Assembly: GCA_024803745.1 (NCBI GenBank)
Contig: JANJXV010000016.1
Location: 42,073,001 to 42,137,000 of the forward strand
Length of the DNA stretch: 64,000 nucleotides
Origin: Megascapheus bottae
Taxonomy: Eukaryota; Chordata; Mammalia; Rodentia; Geomyidae
Direction of reading: 5' to 3'
Below, one piece after another: positions 33,431 to 46,679 of this stretch. A program made the position numbers and the translations under genes. Under the pieces are notes generated by a model. It ran no database searches. It had not been told where the DNA came from and saw only the letters and a list, made by a program, of their open reading frames with translations. Numbering within the stretch: the first letter of the stretch is position 1; each line of letters starts with the position of its first letter.

Positions 33431-34015
33431 GACCAGGCATAATCTCATTTAATTTCCCTATCTGTGAAGAGTAGGTTTGTTGTACTTTAACCTAGACTGA
33501 AGACTGAAAAATTTCTTTTGCAGGACTCTTCATGAGTCCTGTTTCATGGAATGTCAATCACAAATTCTTATGCCCAGGTGAAGTTCATAAAAAAAATAAC
33601 CCACACTCTGTCTGTATTTACAATTTGCTAATGGGGTCAGTATGGCCAAGAGTTATCTTCAGCCCTGAGCCTCAGCTAGTGCTTACATCTTTCTCTCTAA
33701 CATAGTAGGAAATGCTTCTTATGAAATACAATACACAAAAGGAAGTGAAAAAATTCTAGAGCAATAGTGTAAAGCCTCATTTTTAATAAATTGATCATAC
33801 AATGACAAAAATGTGACATAACAGGAATTAGCTACTGCCAACAACGACCGAAATTTAGTCACTCATTTCTAGAGGAATTATTTGAACCTATTTTAAAAGC
33901 ACAATGATTTATAAACCTCCGAAAATCTCACTATTTATCTCACTCTTGAAATTATGCATTGTGATATCTACTAAGAGTCCTGTATCTCTACACCAGCATC
34001 TGATAAAGCACACAT

Positions 34016-34018
<3 letters not shown>
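33431..34018. other. Unique AT-rich sequence
   Basis: No gene or repeat recognised. Confidence 0.45.

Positions 34019-34067
<49 letters not shown>
34019..34067 (+). repeat. (CA)n microsatellite
   Basis: About 24 CA units after a short CACATACACG lead-in at 34009-34018. Confidence 0.98.
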
Positions 34068-34070
<3 letters not shown>

Positions 34071-34836
34071 GTGATTACAGACATACCTAATTAGAATTCA
34101 TTATGATTTAACCCAGCGGTCATTTATAGGCCTAAATAAACAAACGTTTCACTGATTTTTGTTTACTGTTTTCTTAAATTTCAGGTTCACATACTGTTGA
34201 GTAATTTACCAAGTTAAGCTTATGACTGGCTCCCAGAAATTACCCCAGTGCTTTGCTGTTCTCTCATCTGTTATCATTCCAGGGAAGAAAACTGTCCCGA
34301 GGCTGGTGTGAGTGAGTGCAGAGATTTTTAAAAAATCTATTGAGCATACAATGCATAAAAAATTTTTCAGAAATGTTGTGTTTTATACCCCTGAAATAAA
34401 CTGATAACTGGAGAGATCTAAATTCAGTTGATATTCTTTCTTCCAGAGCATCTAGTATTAAACTGGAGAGAGATAAATCTCAGAAAACCCTGGACACAAG
34501 ACACCCCTACAAAGTAACAGGATTTCATCTCCTGGCCTAGTGAGCTCTCCTGTAGACTAGAACCTCAAGTTATCTCACATGCATTATTAGATATTTGACA
34601 TAATATATAACGTACCAAAGATATTACATAACTTCTGAAAGAGTCTAAACTTAAGAAATATTATGGATGTATTAAATCTGAATAATTAATATATTTGAAA
34701 AATATATCAAACAAAATTTAAAATTTAGTTATCATAAAAGTCTTTGATCACTTTTTTCATATACACTAAGGGTAGATATACTAATGACGCTCTTCTTTGG
34801 TTCTATTCTCACAATTATTTAGTGGTTCTGGATAAG
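34068..34836. other. AT-rich unique sequence
   Basis: 34560-34750 is nearly pure A/T. No gene or repeat recognised. Confidence 0.45.
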
Positions 34837-35069
34837 GTTTTTTTGTCTTTGTTGTTAGTCATGGGACTTGAACTCTGAGCCTGGGCACTGTTGCTGAGCT
34901 CTTCAGCTCAAGGCTACTGCCTACCCCTTGGGCCATAGCTCTGTTTCCAATTTCCTAGCGAATAATTGGAGTTAAGAGTCTCACAGACTTCAGTGCCCGG
35001 GATGGCTTTGAACGGCGTGCGCTCCTCAGCTCTCAGTCTCCTGAGTAACCAGGAGCCACCACACCCATT
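34837..35069 (-). mobile_element. B1-Geo dimeric SINE, full length
   Basis: Minus-strand copy with the diagnostic GAGCTGAAGAGCTC block antisense at about 34894-34907. TSD TGGATAAG at 34829-34836 and 35070-35077. Confidence 0.92.
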
Positions 35070-35209
35070 TGGATAAGTGACTCTTCTTTTTAAATCTCTG
35101 TATCTTAAGTATGCTGCTTGATATGGATCTGTGTTTGGATAGAGGAAACTCAAAGTTGTAACCAAATTTAAATTAAGTCTAATTTGAGGTCTAATCAAAT
35201 CTGACTGGC

Positions 35210-35580
35210 GTCTTTATTAGAGGGGGGTGGACAGAGACTGACAGAGACACAAGTAGAAGATATTTCGAAGAACTGACTCACACATGTGAGAGGACTGCAA
35301 ATGTAAAGTGTTTAAGGCTGTGTGTTGGACTGAAATTCAGTGTGGAGCCAGAAGGCGGGACAGAAGACGCTAGGCAAAAGCGGCTTCCTTCAGGAAAAAA
35401 AACCCATCTTTGCTCTCCAGACTTTCTGCTGACCAAATGAGACCTGTCCGCTTCTTGGAAACATCTGCTTTGCTTAAAATCAATTGACTATAATCAATGA
35501 ATGCATCCATCGGTAAATTTACCACAACATCTATAAACTGGTGTTCAAACAAATGTGTCCCTCCAAACCTAGTCCAGAGA
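35210..35580 (+). mobile_element. Ancient dispersed repeat, LTR-like, family unsure
   Basis: The order of blocks (TTTATTAGAG, GAAGAACTGACTCACACATG, GAATCC/GAAGGC motifs, TTCCTTCAGG, CTTTGCTCTCCAGACTTTCT, ATCTGCTTTGCTTAAAATCA, AACATCTATAAACTGGTGTT) matches an old placental dispersed repeat that I recognise by pattern but cannot name with confidence. LTR class is likely. Strongly decayed. Confidence 0.45.
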
Positions 35581-36339
35581 ACACAGGAAAATCATGAACC
35601 ACAAAAGAAAAGGCTTAAATGCTTTTAGATCAAGATAAAAGGTCAATCTTGGGCATTTGTCTTAATTATACTGTAAGCAATTACAGGAACAGTGGCTAGC
35701 AGGTTGCTGCTCTTTCCGAAATGCACACGGACGCAGGATTTCACGGTTTTAAAGCACTGGAGTGTGAAGCGGAATCCAGTCCTTGGACTGACAGGTGTGA
35801 GCACATTATTTTGACTCTGGTGACTCTTGTTTCATTTCATCCAGAGGTAAACATTTCAATCCCCATAGGACCTAAATTATGAGGTTCTTAAGTGGGAAAT
35901 GACATGGTGTTTTGAAACATTCTGTCTTGCAGGTGTTCTCTGGGTGGTTATCTGGTGTTCAGTGCCCCCTACAATGCCAGCAGTAATTACTGCTCACGCC
36001 AAGTGTGGAGAAGTCAACAGCACACCTCCTGGATGACACCAGTAAGATCACGGGCAGATTCTGTGCTCCGCTGAGCAGCAGAGATTCCTCGAGAAGTGAC
36101 TGGCACGAGCCTGGACTTCCGCCGCACGGGCAGAAGACGTGGGTCTGAGGAAGTCCCTCGGCTTCTCAAGTTCACAGGGCAGGCTGAGTCTGGTGTGAAA
36201 TTAGGACCAGCTTCCCTTTGTGGACACAGAATCTGTGGACCTTTCTGTCCAGTCTGGCTTGGAACCAGTCTCCCAGTTAGTTGGCACATGCCCTTGTGCC
36301 CAAATATGGGGTAAGAAGTAGCTTCCTGAACCTTCCTGC
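35581..36339. other. Unique noncoding sequence
   Basis: 36000-36300 is GC-richer with ORFs of 72 (plus) and 91 (minus) codons overlapping each other; no motif. Confidence 0.4.
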
Positions 36340-36405
36340 CCTAGCTAGCCTAGAACCTTTCTTGTCCTTTGAAGGATCTGGGATTACAGGTGTGAGATAC
36401 CAGTC
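36340..36405 (-). mobile_element. B1 SINE fragment
   Basis: Antisense B1 end: CTAGCTAGCCTAGAACC, then GGATCTGGGATTACAGGTGT. No Geo monomer visible. Confidence 0.6.
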
Positions 36406-36542
36406 CCCCAACTTGGAAATTTAATTTTATATTTTGTGAATAATTGAAGATTGAGACTTGCTTCAGAAACCATTTCAGGGTAATGATCTGTAGGAATGTT
36501 TCATTCCACTATGGGTCATAAAAAGCCCTCTTGTACTTTTCT

Positions 36543-36601
<59 letters not shown>

Positions 36602-37352
36602 CTTTATTTGCCTAATGCCTGGGTAATGTGGATCTTCTTTAATATCACATAGAATTAGTCAGAATACCTCTGCTTGAGAGCTAAGCAGCCGGTGAATTTA
36701 TCAGTACTAAGTCAGCACACCAACGATCCCAGATCATATCTTAAAGAACATAAAGCAAAGGAAAAGCTAAAAGCAAACTATCAAAAAGGGGAAAAACCTT
36801 GTGCAATGTCTTCAAGAATAACCAAGAGTTTTATTCTTGTCTTCATATCCAAGCAATATTAATTATTTTTTCCAAAGACGAAAATACTTACAAAGTGAAT
36901 ATGAACTTAGAAAATATTTGATAATCATAATTACGCAAATTCTTCCATTTAGAATTCCCAGGCAGTGTTGCAGATACAATTCTAACTTACCCACACTCAG
37001 CATCTTGCCACCAGCAGGGGCACAAAAGCCATAGCTGCTAGTTACATGGTGTAATTCAGTCGTGGAAACACAAATCCTCGTGGGTAGCAACATCCAATGT
37101 GTTTGCAAATTAATAATGATATTGTTCATTCACAAACAATTAATGGGTAAATTACTTCAGAGGATGAATAATCACCTCTCTTTCTTAAAGCTTTAGCAAA
37201 GATTTATCCAGTATAACAGGAACAAATTAGGGAAAACAAGAAAATGAGAAAGAAGTATGTCCTGCTTGCCAGGAAAGAAATAAGAATCAAAGACTCTGGT
37301 TCTTAAAAAAATGTAAATAATGTAAGCCGAAAATTCACATATCTACAATTTT
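36406..37352. other. Unique AT-rich sequence
   Basis: Contains the (TG)n tract at 36548-36597; no gene recognised. Confidence 0.45.
36548..36597 (+). repeat. (TG)n microsatellite
   Basis: Uninterrupted run of about 25 units. Confidence 0.98.
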
Positions 37353-37369
37353 AAGAATGATTACATTTG

Positions 37370-37570
37370 GGCCAGGCTTTGGACCTCGTGGTAGAGAGCT
37401 TGCTTTGCAAGCACCAAGACTTGGGTTCGATTCCTTGGTTCCACATACATAGATAAAAGCCAGAAATGGTGCTGAGGGTCAAGTGGTAGAGTTCTAGCCT
37501 TGAGAAAAAGAACCCAAGGACAGTGTTCAGGCCCTGAGTCTAAACCCAAGTCTGGCAAAAAAAAAAAAAA
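37370..37570 (+). mobile_element. IDL-Geo dimeric SINE with long TSD
   Basis: Both monomers complete (GGGTTCGATTCCTTGGTTCC B-box region; Geo GCCAGAAATGGTGCTGAGGG), ending in an A-tail. Flanked by AAGAATGATTACATTTG (37353-37369) and AAGAATGATTGTATTTG (37571-37587), 15 of 17 identical. Confidence 0.96.
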
Positions 37571-37587
37571 AAGAATGATTGTATTTG

Positions 37588-37802
37588 ACTGGTAAACTTT
37601 AATGGATTTAATGAGCAATTTTTTAAGTAATTACTATTTTCATAGCTACCAAATCAGGTAAACTTCTATGTGGATATCAAATTATAATTTTGCATATTTA
37701 CCATAAGCTGCTTTAGATAATGGATCATATGTAAGAGATTTTCAGTAAGCAGGATAATGGTAAGTAAAATAATTCACTTTTCCCTGGTGGCATGGCATGT
37801 TT
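37588..37802. other. AT-rich unique sequence
   Basis: Nothing recognised. Confidence 0.5.
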
Positions 37803-38217
<415 letters not shown>

Positions 38218-38508
38218 CTCATGGCCTCCTCTCATCCCACATTTTCACCTGCAATGACAAGCATCCTTGCTTGCCTGAGGCCAGCCAGGCCGAGAATCAA
38301 TGCCTATCTTTCCTTAGAAATTCTCAGATTTCGGACACCAGGCTGCTTAGACTCACCAGCTGTGTGAAGCTGGGAGTCTGAAGTCAGCATGTGGCTGTGC
38401 CTTGATGAAGCACTGCACCCGAGTGAAGGAAAGCTGTTCAATACTTTCGAGAGAAAACTGAAGTCCAAAGGCCATGGGATATTGTTCTGGAAGCTTTCTC
38501 AGTTACAA

Positions 38509-38550
<42 letters not shown>

Positions 38551-39606
38551 TAGAACAGTGTAGAATAATAAACACAAAACACTTAACATAAATGAGAAGT
38601 TCATACAGTATTTTCATACATATTTTAAAATAATTTTAACTCAAACTTTTCTTAGGAATACCCAGTGATAAGCTGGTGATATGGACACGTGTTGGCCGTG
38701 AGATGGTATTAGATACATAAAATTTTAATTGGCAGTTCTTGCAGTACTTAAGACTGTATTGCTACAGACATATTTTTCATAAAGAAAGTCCTGCACCACT
38801 GTCAGTTATATTTATTACACAGAGGAACATTTTAATATAATAATGCAGATGCCTTCATTCTATAAACCCCAATGGTACTCAAAGCTAGGATTTTTATTAC
38901 TTATGCCGAGGGCCAAACAAAGCCATAAACCCACCGAATTCTAACCAATCTTCTGCTGTTGAACTGTGCACATTTGAGTTGTAAATTATGATATAAAGTA
39001 ATCAAATATGTATAAAATGGTTGTCATGGAAGCCATATACTGGATTCATAAGATTTCATAAGACATCAAGGAAAGAATTCATAAACATCAACAATCAGCT
39101 CTGGGTTTATGAGATTTCTCTCCCCAAATATGATAATGCTGTCCTAATAACTTAGGAAAGAGTCTGTCAATCACCACTCCTGACATTATGCTCTTCCTCA
39201 CAATATCTCCTTCATTCAGCTCTTATTTCCAAAACAATCACATTAGCCACCAGCTCACCCCCATCATATGCTCAGAATGACCAAATATCGGGTGTACTGT
39301 TATTATGAAGATATTGAAACCATAACAAAAGATCTCTCTGATGACATTTTGTAACTTGCAGGGCATTTAGATAACATCAGTTGCAAAGTAATAGATTTAA
39401 AAGATGGGAAGGTCTTTTGCTTCCAGTCAGAAGCAAACAGCAGAACGACTGAACCAAAACGCAATGAGACACAGAATATTATGTGTGACACACAGAGACA
39501 CATTTGAGAACAGACAGGCTTGTTTTCTCCAAATATACTGCCAGCCAGTATACAACCAGATTATCAGCTCTTCTCTAAGAAGAGCATTAAAATTCTATCT
39601 ATAAAA
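38218..39606. other. Unique noncoding sequence
   Basis: Contains a (CA)20 tract at 38510-38549. No other repeat or gene recognised. Confidence 0.45.
38510..38549 (+). repeat. (CA)n microsatellite
   Basis: Uninterrupted run of 20 units. Confidence 0.98.
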
Positions 39607-39616
39607 GAGCAATCAG

Positions 39617-40194
39617 TGACACTAAATGTAAGGACCTCCAAGAGAAGGAAACAAAAGCCATATAATGAGTGACTGTTGTCCTTAATGTACTATGTTATCT
39701 CTCATCTCTTTTGCTGTTCCTTGGTTATCTCATATTGTTACAATATTTCACCTTGTTATCTGATATATTTTTTTTCCTTTTTTGTTTTTTATTGTAATTA
39801 GTAAAAGGGTTACATGATATTTGCCAGATAGAAGGTGCATTAATTCACATACATTGATACCCTTTCACATGTCTTGGTACCCATTTCCCTTCCCCCACAC
39901 ACCCCCCTCCCGTCTTGGTTTTCCCCCCTTCCCTATCCAATTTTAAATATCCAAATACAAATAAATTCAATATATCTTATCTGATATATTTTATATGTGC
40001 TTAATTGGTTATTTGAAATTGGATAGGGAAGGGGGGAAATCAAGTTAAGCGGGGGGAAGGTGGGAGGGAAATGGGGACCATATCATGAGAAAGGGTATCA
40101 ATGTTTGTGAAGTAATGCACCTTCTATCTGGTGAATATAATGTAACCCTTCTATTAATCACAATAAAAAATTATTTAAATTTTTTTTTAAAAAT
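39617..40194 (+). mobile_element. LINE-1, 5'-truncated, with nested L1
   Basis: Starts in the far 3' end of L1 (ACTAAATGTAAGGACCTCC, then AAAGCCATATAATGAGTGAC) and ends in the 3' UTR with AATCACAATAAAAAATT. TSD GAGCAATCAG at 39607-39616 and 40195-40204. It is interrupted by the antisense L1 piece at 39772-39976. 3' UTR diagnostic bases (GGGGACCATATCATGAG; TGTTTGTGAAGTAATGC) mark the older of two subfamilies seen here. Confidence 0.93.
39772..39976 (-). mobile_element. Nested short LINE-1 3' end, antisense
   Basis: A ~0.2-kb L1 tail on the minus strand: TTTTTTATTGTAATTAGTAA at the poly-T side, then ATTGATACCCTTTCACATGT and CTTGGTACCCATTTCCC. TSD TTATCTGATATATTTT at 39756-39771 and 39977-39992 (16 of 16). 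Its diagnostic bases (GGGTACCAAGACATGTG in sense) are those of the younger subfamily. Confidence 0.95.
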
Positions 40195-40204
40195 GAGCAA
40201 TCAG

Positions 40205-42066
40205 AACACTCCACTTTCTCACCCACTATTCTTAGCATCTGTGTTATAAAATATGTAATTTCTGGACAGACCTGTTAAGGAAAACATATTCCCTGGATTA
40301 TTAAAATGTGTAAGAATAAAGGGCATGGCAAATATGAGTTCCCATAATGCAACTTACAAAATTCAGATTGTCTACATAGCACACATTGGGAGAAAACCTG
40401 TATGATTCCAGTTTGTAAACTATGTGGCGAGGCAGAGGATTTTCACAGCCAGTCTGTAAATGAGTCCCAGCTTGGCAAAGGATTGCAGATTCCAGGTGAG
40501 TTAGGCAATCCCAGCACCCATGGCCTTATTTATAAAATAAAACAAAAATAATGGAGTTCCTGAGGAGGAAATGTGAGTTGATTTCGCACAAACAGCAGTA
40601 CATCATAGCTAGAAAATGAAAATCTATAATTTTGTAATTACATTTCATTATCACTATTAGTCTTTCACTATTATGCAATTCGTACAACATTATCATTTTT
40701 ATTGAATTTCACTTATTGTAATTGTAAAAAAATTGGAATTAAACTATTTCCCAAAATTTTGCAAAGATTTCTTCAGGGATTCGAGGCATTTATATTTCTT
40801 TTAAGATCTTCCCATGTATTTACAAACTTTCTATGAAAAAAATGTAGCATTTATAATCATAACAAATGTTTTTAAAGGAGTTGGGATCGATACTCTGTGG
40901 TTCATATTCTTGTCTCTATAAAATACATGCTCATGAATTTTACATTATAAATGGCTTCCAGTAAAGAATAACTTTCCTTCATTTTTACTTGAGAATATCA
41001 TTGTATAATATCCTTTTTCTAGTTGAAATACCCACTTACACACTGAACTTAGGTTATTTCACATGCAATCCATTCTAAATAACAAGAACACTTTCCATGT
41101 ATAAAAATCTTTCCTATTAAGGACTACTGTCATTTCTTCTACCGAGAGACTATAAAGTTACTGAGAGGTGAGTGATCTCATCAGCAAAACTGGCCTTCGG
41201 ATTCACGAATCTCAAACTCAACCTGTGTTTTCAGGCCCCTGTGGTACCCAGGCTTTCTGAGTATACGGTGTTGTGTCTCTCTGGCCACTGTCACTACTTC
41301 ACATCAACTAGCATCCTTGACCTGACACTCTGTTCTCAAAAGTGTTTGTGGACTACGAAAGCAGAATATCTTGTAGTTGGCTTTCTGCAAACCCATCTTA
41401 TCTCAGTAATCGCACATCTCCATTGTATTAGCATTCTATCTCAGCTAATTGATGGCTGAGTTATGGAGAATTTGCCATCAGTCCCAAGTATGTCTGAGTG
41501 CATAAATGTACAGATGAATGTGCATAAGTTAATAAAAGTAACAGTGAAAAGCTGTAGGAAAATAATTGACAACTCAGAATTCTGAAACTGGGAACACTGG
41601 GGGATAGTAATAGTCTATAAAATGTGACCATAAATGATATGTGTGCAACTTAACAAATTTAGCTGAGCTATAACCTTATATTCTGTTCCAAATATGTTAC
41701 ACAAGTATGTGTTTTGAAACTTAGTTGTCAAAATAATAGTTAACTGCAAATTTGATATTTATACAATTCAAGTAATCTATCATCTAAGTGAAATCATATT
41801 CAGCATTTATTCTCTCCTTATAAAGCAATTCCATAGATGAAAGATAGTGCCACTTCCAGACACAGGTAAATAGATGGATGCTTTACAGGGAAGAGTACGA
41901 GCCCTCTGTGTAACATGTCAGAACCAGAGGAGAGCAGAGGCCCACGACGACGGGCTTTCCTTGCATAACCAGCATTTTAAATAACAAGAACCCTGGCTTG
42001 TGCAGAAGGTTACAAGGAGTGGCTGCTGTAAGCCTCTGCTTATATGAGGCACCACAGAGAGGAAAT
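40205..42066. other. Unique noncoding sequence
   Basis: AT-rich, no repeat or gene recognised over 1.9 kb. A 95-codon plus-strand ORF (41172-41459) has no motif. Confidence 0.4.
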
Positions 42067-42265
42067 TATACATATACATACATGTACACTTACATGCAAA
42101 CATGTACACCTAAGTGTCCGTATGTGTACATCTACATGCATGTCTACCTATACAAGCAGATACGTATACATGTATATATCTACTTCCATGAATTGTAGAT
42201 ATGCATATGTGTAATGTGTAGGTGACATGTACTGCATATAATGTATGTAATATGCAGGTACATAT
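42067..42265 (+). repeat. Degenerate TACATA/TATG-rich tract
   Basis: Alternating purine-pyrimidine sequence built of ACATAC, GTACA and TATGTA units, like the tract at 42880-42975. Confidence 0.7.
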
Positions 42266-42879
42266 ACAAACACACTAAAATGCTTCATTCAAGTGTTGGC
42301 TGTTTCATATTCTATTCATGAAAACAATCAAGTTACCCAGAGCCGAGATCCAAAGGAGAAGATAAAGAAAGGACGTGAGAAAGCAATCCTCTGAAAGAGA
42401 GGGGGACTATGAATCGGGAAGGAATTGTGGGCCCAATTGTGGCTGAGAAACTTCAGCCACGAGAACAAAAGGCAGAGGAAACTGAAGATGTGAAGGTAGA
42501 TTGGGACCTAGGAGCTTTCAAGTGGGACAGTCGAGTGAGGACTGAGGTGTGTGCTGAGGTAGACATGAAGCTGTTGAAAGGAGAAGGTTGAGAATCTGCT
42601 CTCCAGGGCTGCTCACCAGACAGAGGGACTTTCCCCATTGCATTCTGAATGTTTCCAACTGGTATTTATATGATGCTCCCTAAACAGAAGCTGACACCCA
42701 GGATGCCCAATTCTGTTTTAAAGAAACTTAGGGGTAAAAACACAAAGCTAAATGGACCGCATGTATACTATAATATCTATTATATTCTATATAATGGATT
42801 ATAATAATCTCTCAAATTTGGAAGTATCCATTATTGGAGTTTCAAATTCCACAATGTTGTGAAATACTTAAGTTATATA
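42266..42879. other. Unique noncoding sequence
   Basis: Nothing recognised; small overlapping ORFs at 42409-42638. Confidence 0.45.
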
Positions 42880-42975
42880 AATATACGTATATATGTACAT
42901 AGGTACATATGTATATGTATATACATACATGTGTACATATGTATGAATGTGTACAGATACATACATATATATATT
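42880..42975 (+). repeat. Degenerate TATG/ACATAT tract
   Basis: Alternating ATATGTACATA-type sequence. Confidence 0.75.
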
Positions 42976-44229
42976 TCACAGAACACTGCTGGCAAATGAA
43001 GGTGTCTTTTGGCTTGACATGAATTTTGTTTGAATGAACTTATGAATGTAATTATGATCTAATTTTTCAAAGTGGGTATGTGTCTAGAAATGACTGTAGC
43101 CCCCCAAAAAAGATTAATATATAAGCAAAAAGTCAGAGATTAAAGATGTAAGGAGAGCAAGGAAATAGACTGTATGTTGAGTTGGTTTGTATTTTCTTCA
43201 CAGTGTGATGTAATGCACACTACTTCACATACGAAAAGAAAAATGAAGGGTTCATGGGAAGAGCACTGCAAGCTCACTTCCCTTTTTTCCTAGCTTTTCC
43301 ACCTTCTCAGGACTTCATGCAAATGCTATAAAGCCTGGAGCTACAAACAATGTGTAAAGATGTAGCAGGGAAGGAAAACTAAGCAGACAGAACAGTGAGG
43401 CACTCTTCTACTTGAGTGTGTTCTTTATTCACTGGGCTCTATTTTGATTTCTATTTCTTGGCTTTATTTTGTCTTGTTTTCTCAGCACCAAGCTTAGACT
43501 TTTATAGACTTCTCCAAGGAGAAGCAAGCCAAATAGTATTAAAAAAAATAAAAGCCATTCTAGTTTACAGTTACCAAGCCCAGACTTCGTCCCCTCACCC
43601 GGTTCTTCTGAAGCCATAGCAAGTTTCCTTGGAGAGAAAATGACCCTTCTCCAGAGCCGGGGATGGTCAGAGGTTTTCCTGTCTGAGCACACACCACCTT
43701 GGGTTGCTATTTAACGCTCTTCTTCCATCCCTTTCCTTGGACAGGGAGCAAGAATCTGCCTTCCTCGTGGATTTCAATCCCTTTGGCAGCTAGCCAAGAC
43801 GCAAACATTTGGGCTAAATGGATGGCCTTCCATCATAAGCTTTCCTACTATACAAGATTGCAGGTGAGAGCATCCAGTGTGATGCCCACTGCTCTGAAGC
43901 GGTGACGGATACACAGGAGGAGGAAGAAGCAGAGCTGAACAAGCTCCTTAGCCAATATCTACTCGTTAATGTGGTCCCAAATGCACTGGCAAAAGCAGGC
44001 AGGTGGCCAGCATGGCCTAGCATCTGCAGTCTCCTCTGGTGATCTTGGATAAGGTCATTGTTCCTTCCGCTCCTCTTCCTTTCCCATATCCTCACATCTA
44101 CTTAAGCAGCAAGCTCCACTTTGCTCTTCTTAGAGGTATCCTATGGAGAGTCAGCTGGATCCACATCGCTCACTCTTTATCACAGAAGATCCGGACAGCA
44201 CTGGGCAGTGTGATTAACTAACTGTGGCT
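42976..44229. other. Unique noncoding sequence
   Basis: No repeat or gene recognised. An 87-codon minus-strand ORF (43429-43692) includes a hydrophobic stretch but no family signature. Confidence 0.4.
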
Positions 44230-44242
44230 AAAGCTAGTGTGC

Positions 44243-44486
44243 GGCTGGGAACAGTGCTCACACTGTCATCCTAGCTGAGATGAGGCTGAGAGCTGAGGAT
44301 CGTAGTTGAAAGCCAGCCCGGGCACTAAAGTCTGTGAGACTCTTATTTCCAATTAGCCACTTGAAAACTGGAAGTGGAGCTATGGCTCCAGGGTAGGGTG
44401 GTAGCCCTGAGCTGAAGAGCTCAGGAACAGCGCCCAGGCGCAGAGTTCAAGACCCATGACCCACCAAAAAAAAAAAAAAAAAAAAA
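44243..44486 (+). mobile_element. B1-Geo dimeric SINE, full length
   Basis: B1 monomer (CGGCTGGGAACAGTGCTCAC, GGCTGAGAGCTGAGGATCG), linker TTATTTCCAATTAGCCAC, Geo monomer (GAGCTGAAGAGCTCAGGAAC, GCAGAGTTCAAGACCC) and a 21-base A-tail (44466-44486). TSD AAAGCTAGTGTGC (44230-44242) / AAAACTAGTGTGC (44489-44501), one mismatch. Confidence 0.96.
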
Positions 44487-44501
44487 GCAAAACTAGTGTG
44501 C

Positions 44502-45723
44502 TATAACTTCATCGATTTTATATGCCGTGTGACAGTCTTCACACGTTTGTATGCACTAACATTACCAAAGCTTTAAACATAATAAAGGAATTCTTTCAGC
44601 TGCAGTTTTAATTCTGTCTCTTGTGGGGAATGGTGAAATGTTAGATAAGTGAACGACGTCCTGGCTTAAAGTGGAAAACATACTCGGTAATGAGTATTTC
44701 AACCTTGACTACAGAAGACGTAGAGGGATCAAAGTCTGTTAATAACGCACTTTTTAACCAATAAACTCGATGTTCCATAAAGTAAGAGGTAGAAAATTCC
44801 AAATAACAAACCATTAAAATGTACAACTTTTAAGAAATCAATGAATCAGTATGTTTGCGGAAAGATTTCTTTTTGTGGTATTTCAGGACAAATACCACAG
44901 TTTAAGTTTGCTGTGCACTGATTTTAGTAAAACCTCATGTTGTGACTTAAAATTAAGTCAAAGAAGTTATCTAATTTGAAATTTTACATACACAGCGATC
45001 AGGCTAAAATCCTTTAAAAATGGAATTATCCAATTTGACTTTTGTCAGAGAATACTATTCCAGGACAGGACCACATTATTTTCAAGGGTTTAGTATCAAA
45101 ATTATAATATTGAGACGTCCTCAGCACCTGAGATGATGTCGTGATGGAATGAAAACTCTGAAATTCCAATTCTGCTTTCCTCCATGGTCTCATGCGCAAA
45201 AATACTAATCATGTTAGGTTTCTTATAAGCCATTGCTAATGTCATCCCAAAGGCACACATGAGGTGTTTGGGGTCAGGATTTCATGAACAACAAGCACAT
45301 TGCACACTCACACACTCGCACACTTAAATGTACATCACCCCACCACCTGATGCACTCCCTTCCTCTCCTGGGCCTTGGCCCACTAGAGGCAGATCAGCTG
45401 CGCTGTAGAAGCAATGCAGCCTGCCACCACTTGAGGACAGGCCAAAGCGTTTTCTCCATAATGGTGGAGAGGACCAAGGCAGGTCTTGTCTCCCGAGGCA
45501 ATGCAATGGGTCTAAAGCGTAACTCACAATCTCTGATGGGAAAAGTCTTCCTGGGTTCAGAGAAGCCTAAGTTCTCAGTTTTAAGGCTAAGACCTTAGCC
45601 TCTTTGGGGGAGGGGATCTGTAAATTCTATTGCATTCTCTCTCTCCATCTTCAAAACCTAGGAAGGAAATGCTCTGCTCAGGTTTCCTGGGACATGGTCC
45701 AGGGTGGATGCATAGATTCCATC
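44502..45723. other. Unique noncoding sequence
   Basis: No repeat or gene recognised. ORFs of 104 (plus, 45284-45598) and 67 codons (minus) overlap each other. Confidence 0.4.
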
Positions 45724-45759
45724 GATCCATCCATCCATCCATCCATCCATCCATCCATG
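45724..45759 (+). repeat. (ATCC)n microsatellite
   Basis: About nine tetranucleotide units. Confidence 0.97.
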
Positions 45760-46679
45760 CAGGATAGCAGAGTTTGATCACCTTTTCCTTTTGAGGTTAG
45801 AACTAGCAACTGTTCACAGAGCTGCAGATGCAGTTCCAGTAATGGGAAGGCTGAAGACTTCGCAACAGCGAGAATCTAGGGAGACTTTTCATTCTTTTTG
45901 CTGTCCTCTCTGTTAACAAATGCTACTTAACAGATCTACCTGCATGAGAAGAATGGGAAAAAAGGAAAAAAGAAAGAAAGAGAGAGGGGGAAAGAGAGAG
46001 ACTGCTCTTTAAAGTATTCCATGTAGACCAACAAGGACAAAAAGGCCAGTCTATGGGTCTCTGGCATTGAGTACTCATCCATTCATTCTTAAACAATTAG
46101 CCAACCAATATTAATATTTTGCTAATGTCACTCCATCTACCACAGCATCACTCACTGGCTTTTAATATTACTCTAGATTTTGTTTTCTTTGTAATATAAT
46201 AACTATGTAGTGGGATGCAATTTTTTGTTTTCATATTAATGAGCATAAATACCAAAATTGTGCAATGATGACTTAAATTATTATGACGTTGTAAATACTG
46301 ACCTGCTTCTATGCCCTCAATTTCTGCTTGTTGATTTGCCCAATAGCCAAGCAAAGTGCCAGCGGCAGGTCACAGAGAGGGATGATTTGGCAGAAGCATG
46401 TTCTGATGTCCTTTATGTAATGTCTCTCACGAATCCCAAGGTTTGCATATCTAAAAGTCTATTCTTAGTCTTCCTCACCACATCTCATCATTAGAGAGAA
46501 GATATATAGAGAGACATCATCAGCGTGGCTAGTGTTCATTAACACATAATAAATTGCAGCATTTGGGGGGCCTTGTGTACTCATGTCCTTTGCAAATGCA
46601 AGGGAAATGTGAATCCACAAGCAAAAAAACAAAACAAAACAAAAAAGAATGGTTCCTTTGTGGAAAAACATAGCTCAGG
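45760..46679. other. Unique noncoding sequence
   Basis: Contains a purine-rich GAAA/GAGA patch (45955-46001) and a CAAAA run (46622-46648). No gene recognised. Confidence 0.45.

Noticed and set aside
37001..37024. CTCF site (CCACCAGCAGGGGCAC)
   Set aside because: One G short of the G-rich core of the CTCF consensus; below what I would call a match.
43429..43692. Membrane protein ORF, 87 codons, minus
   Set aside because: A single Leu/Phe-rich stretch from T-rich antisense DNA; no start context, family or supporting exon.
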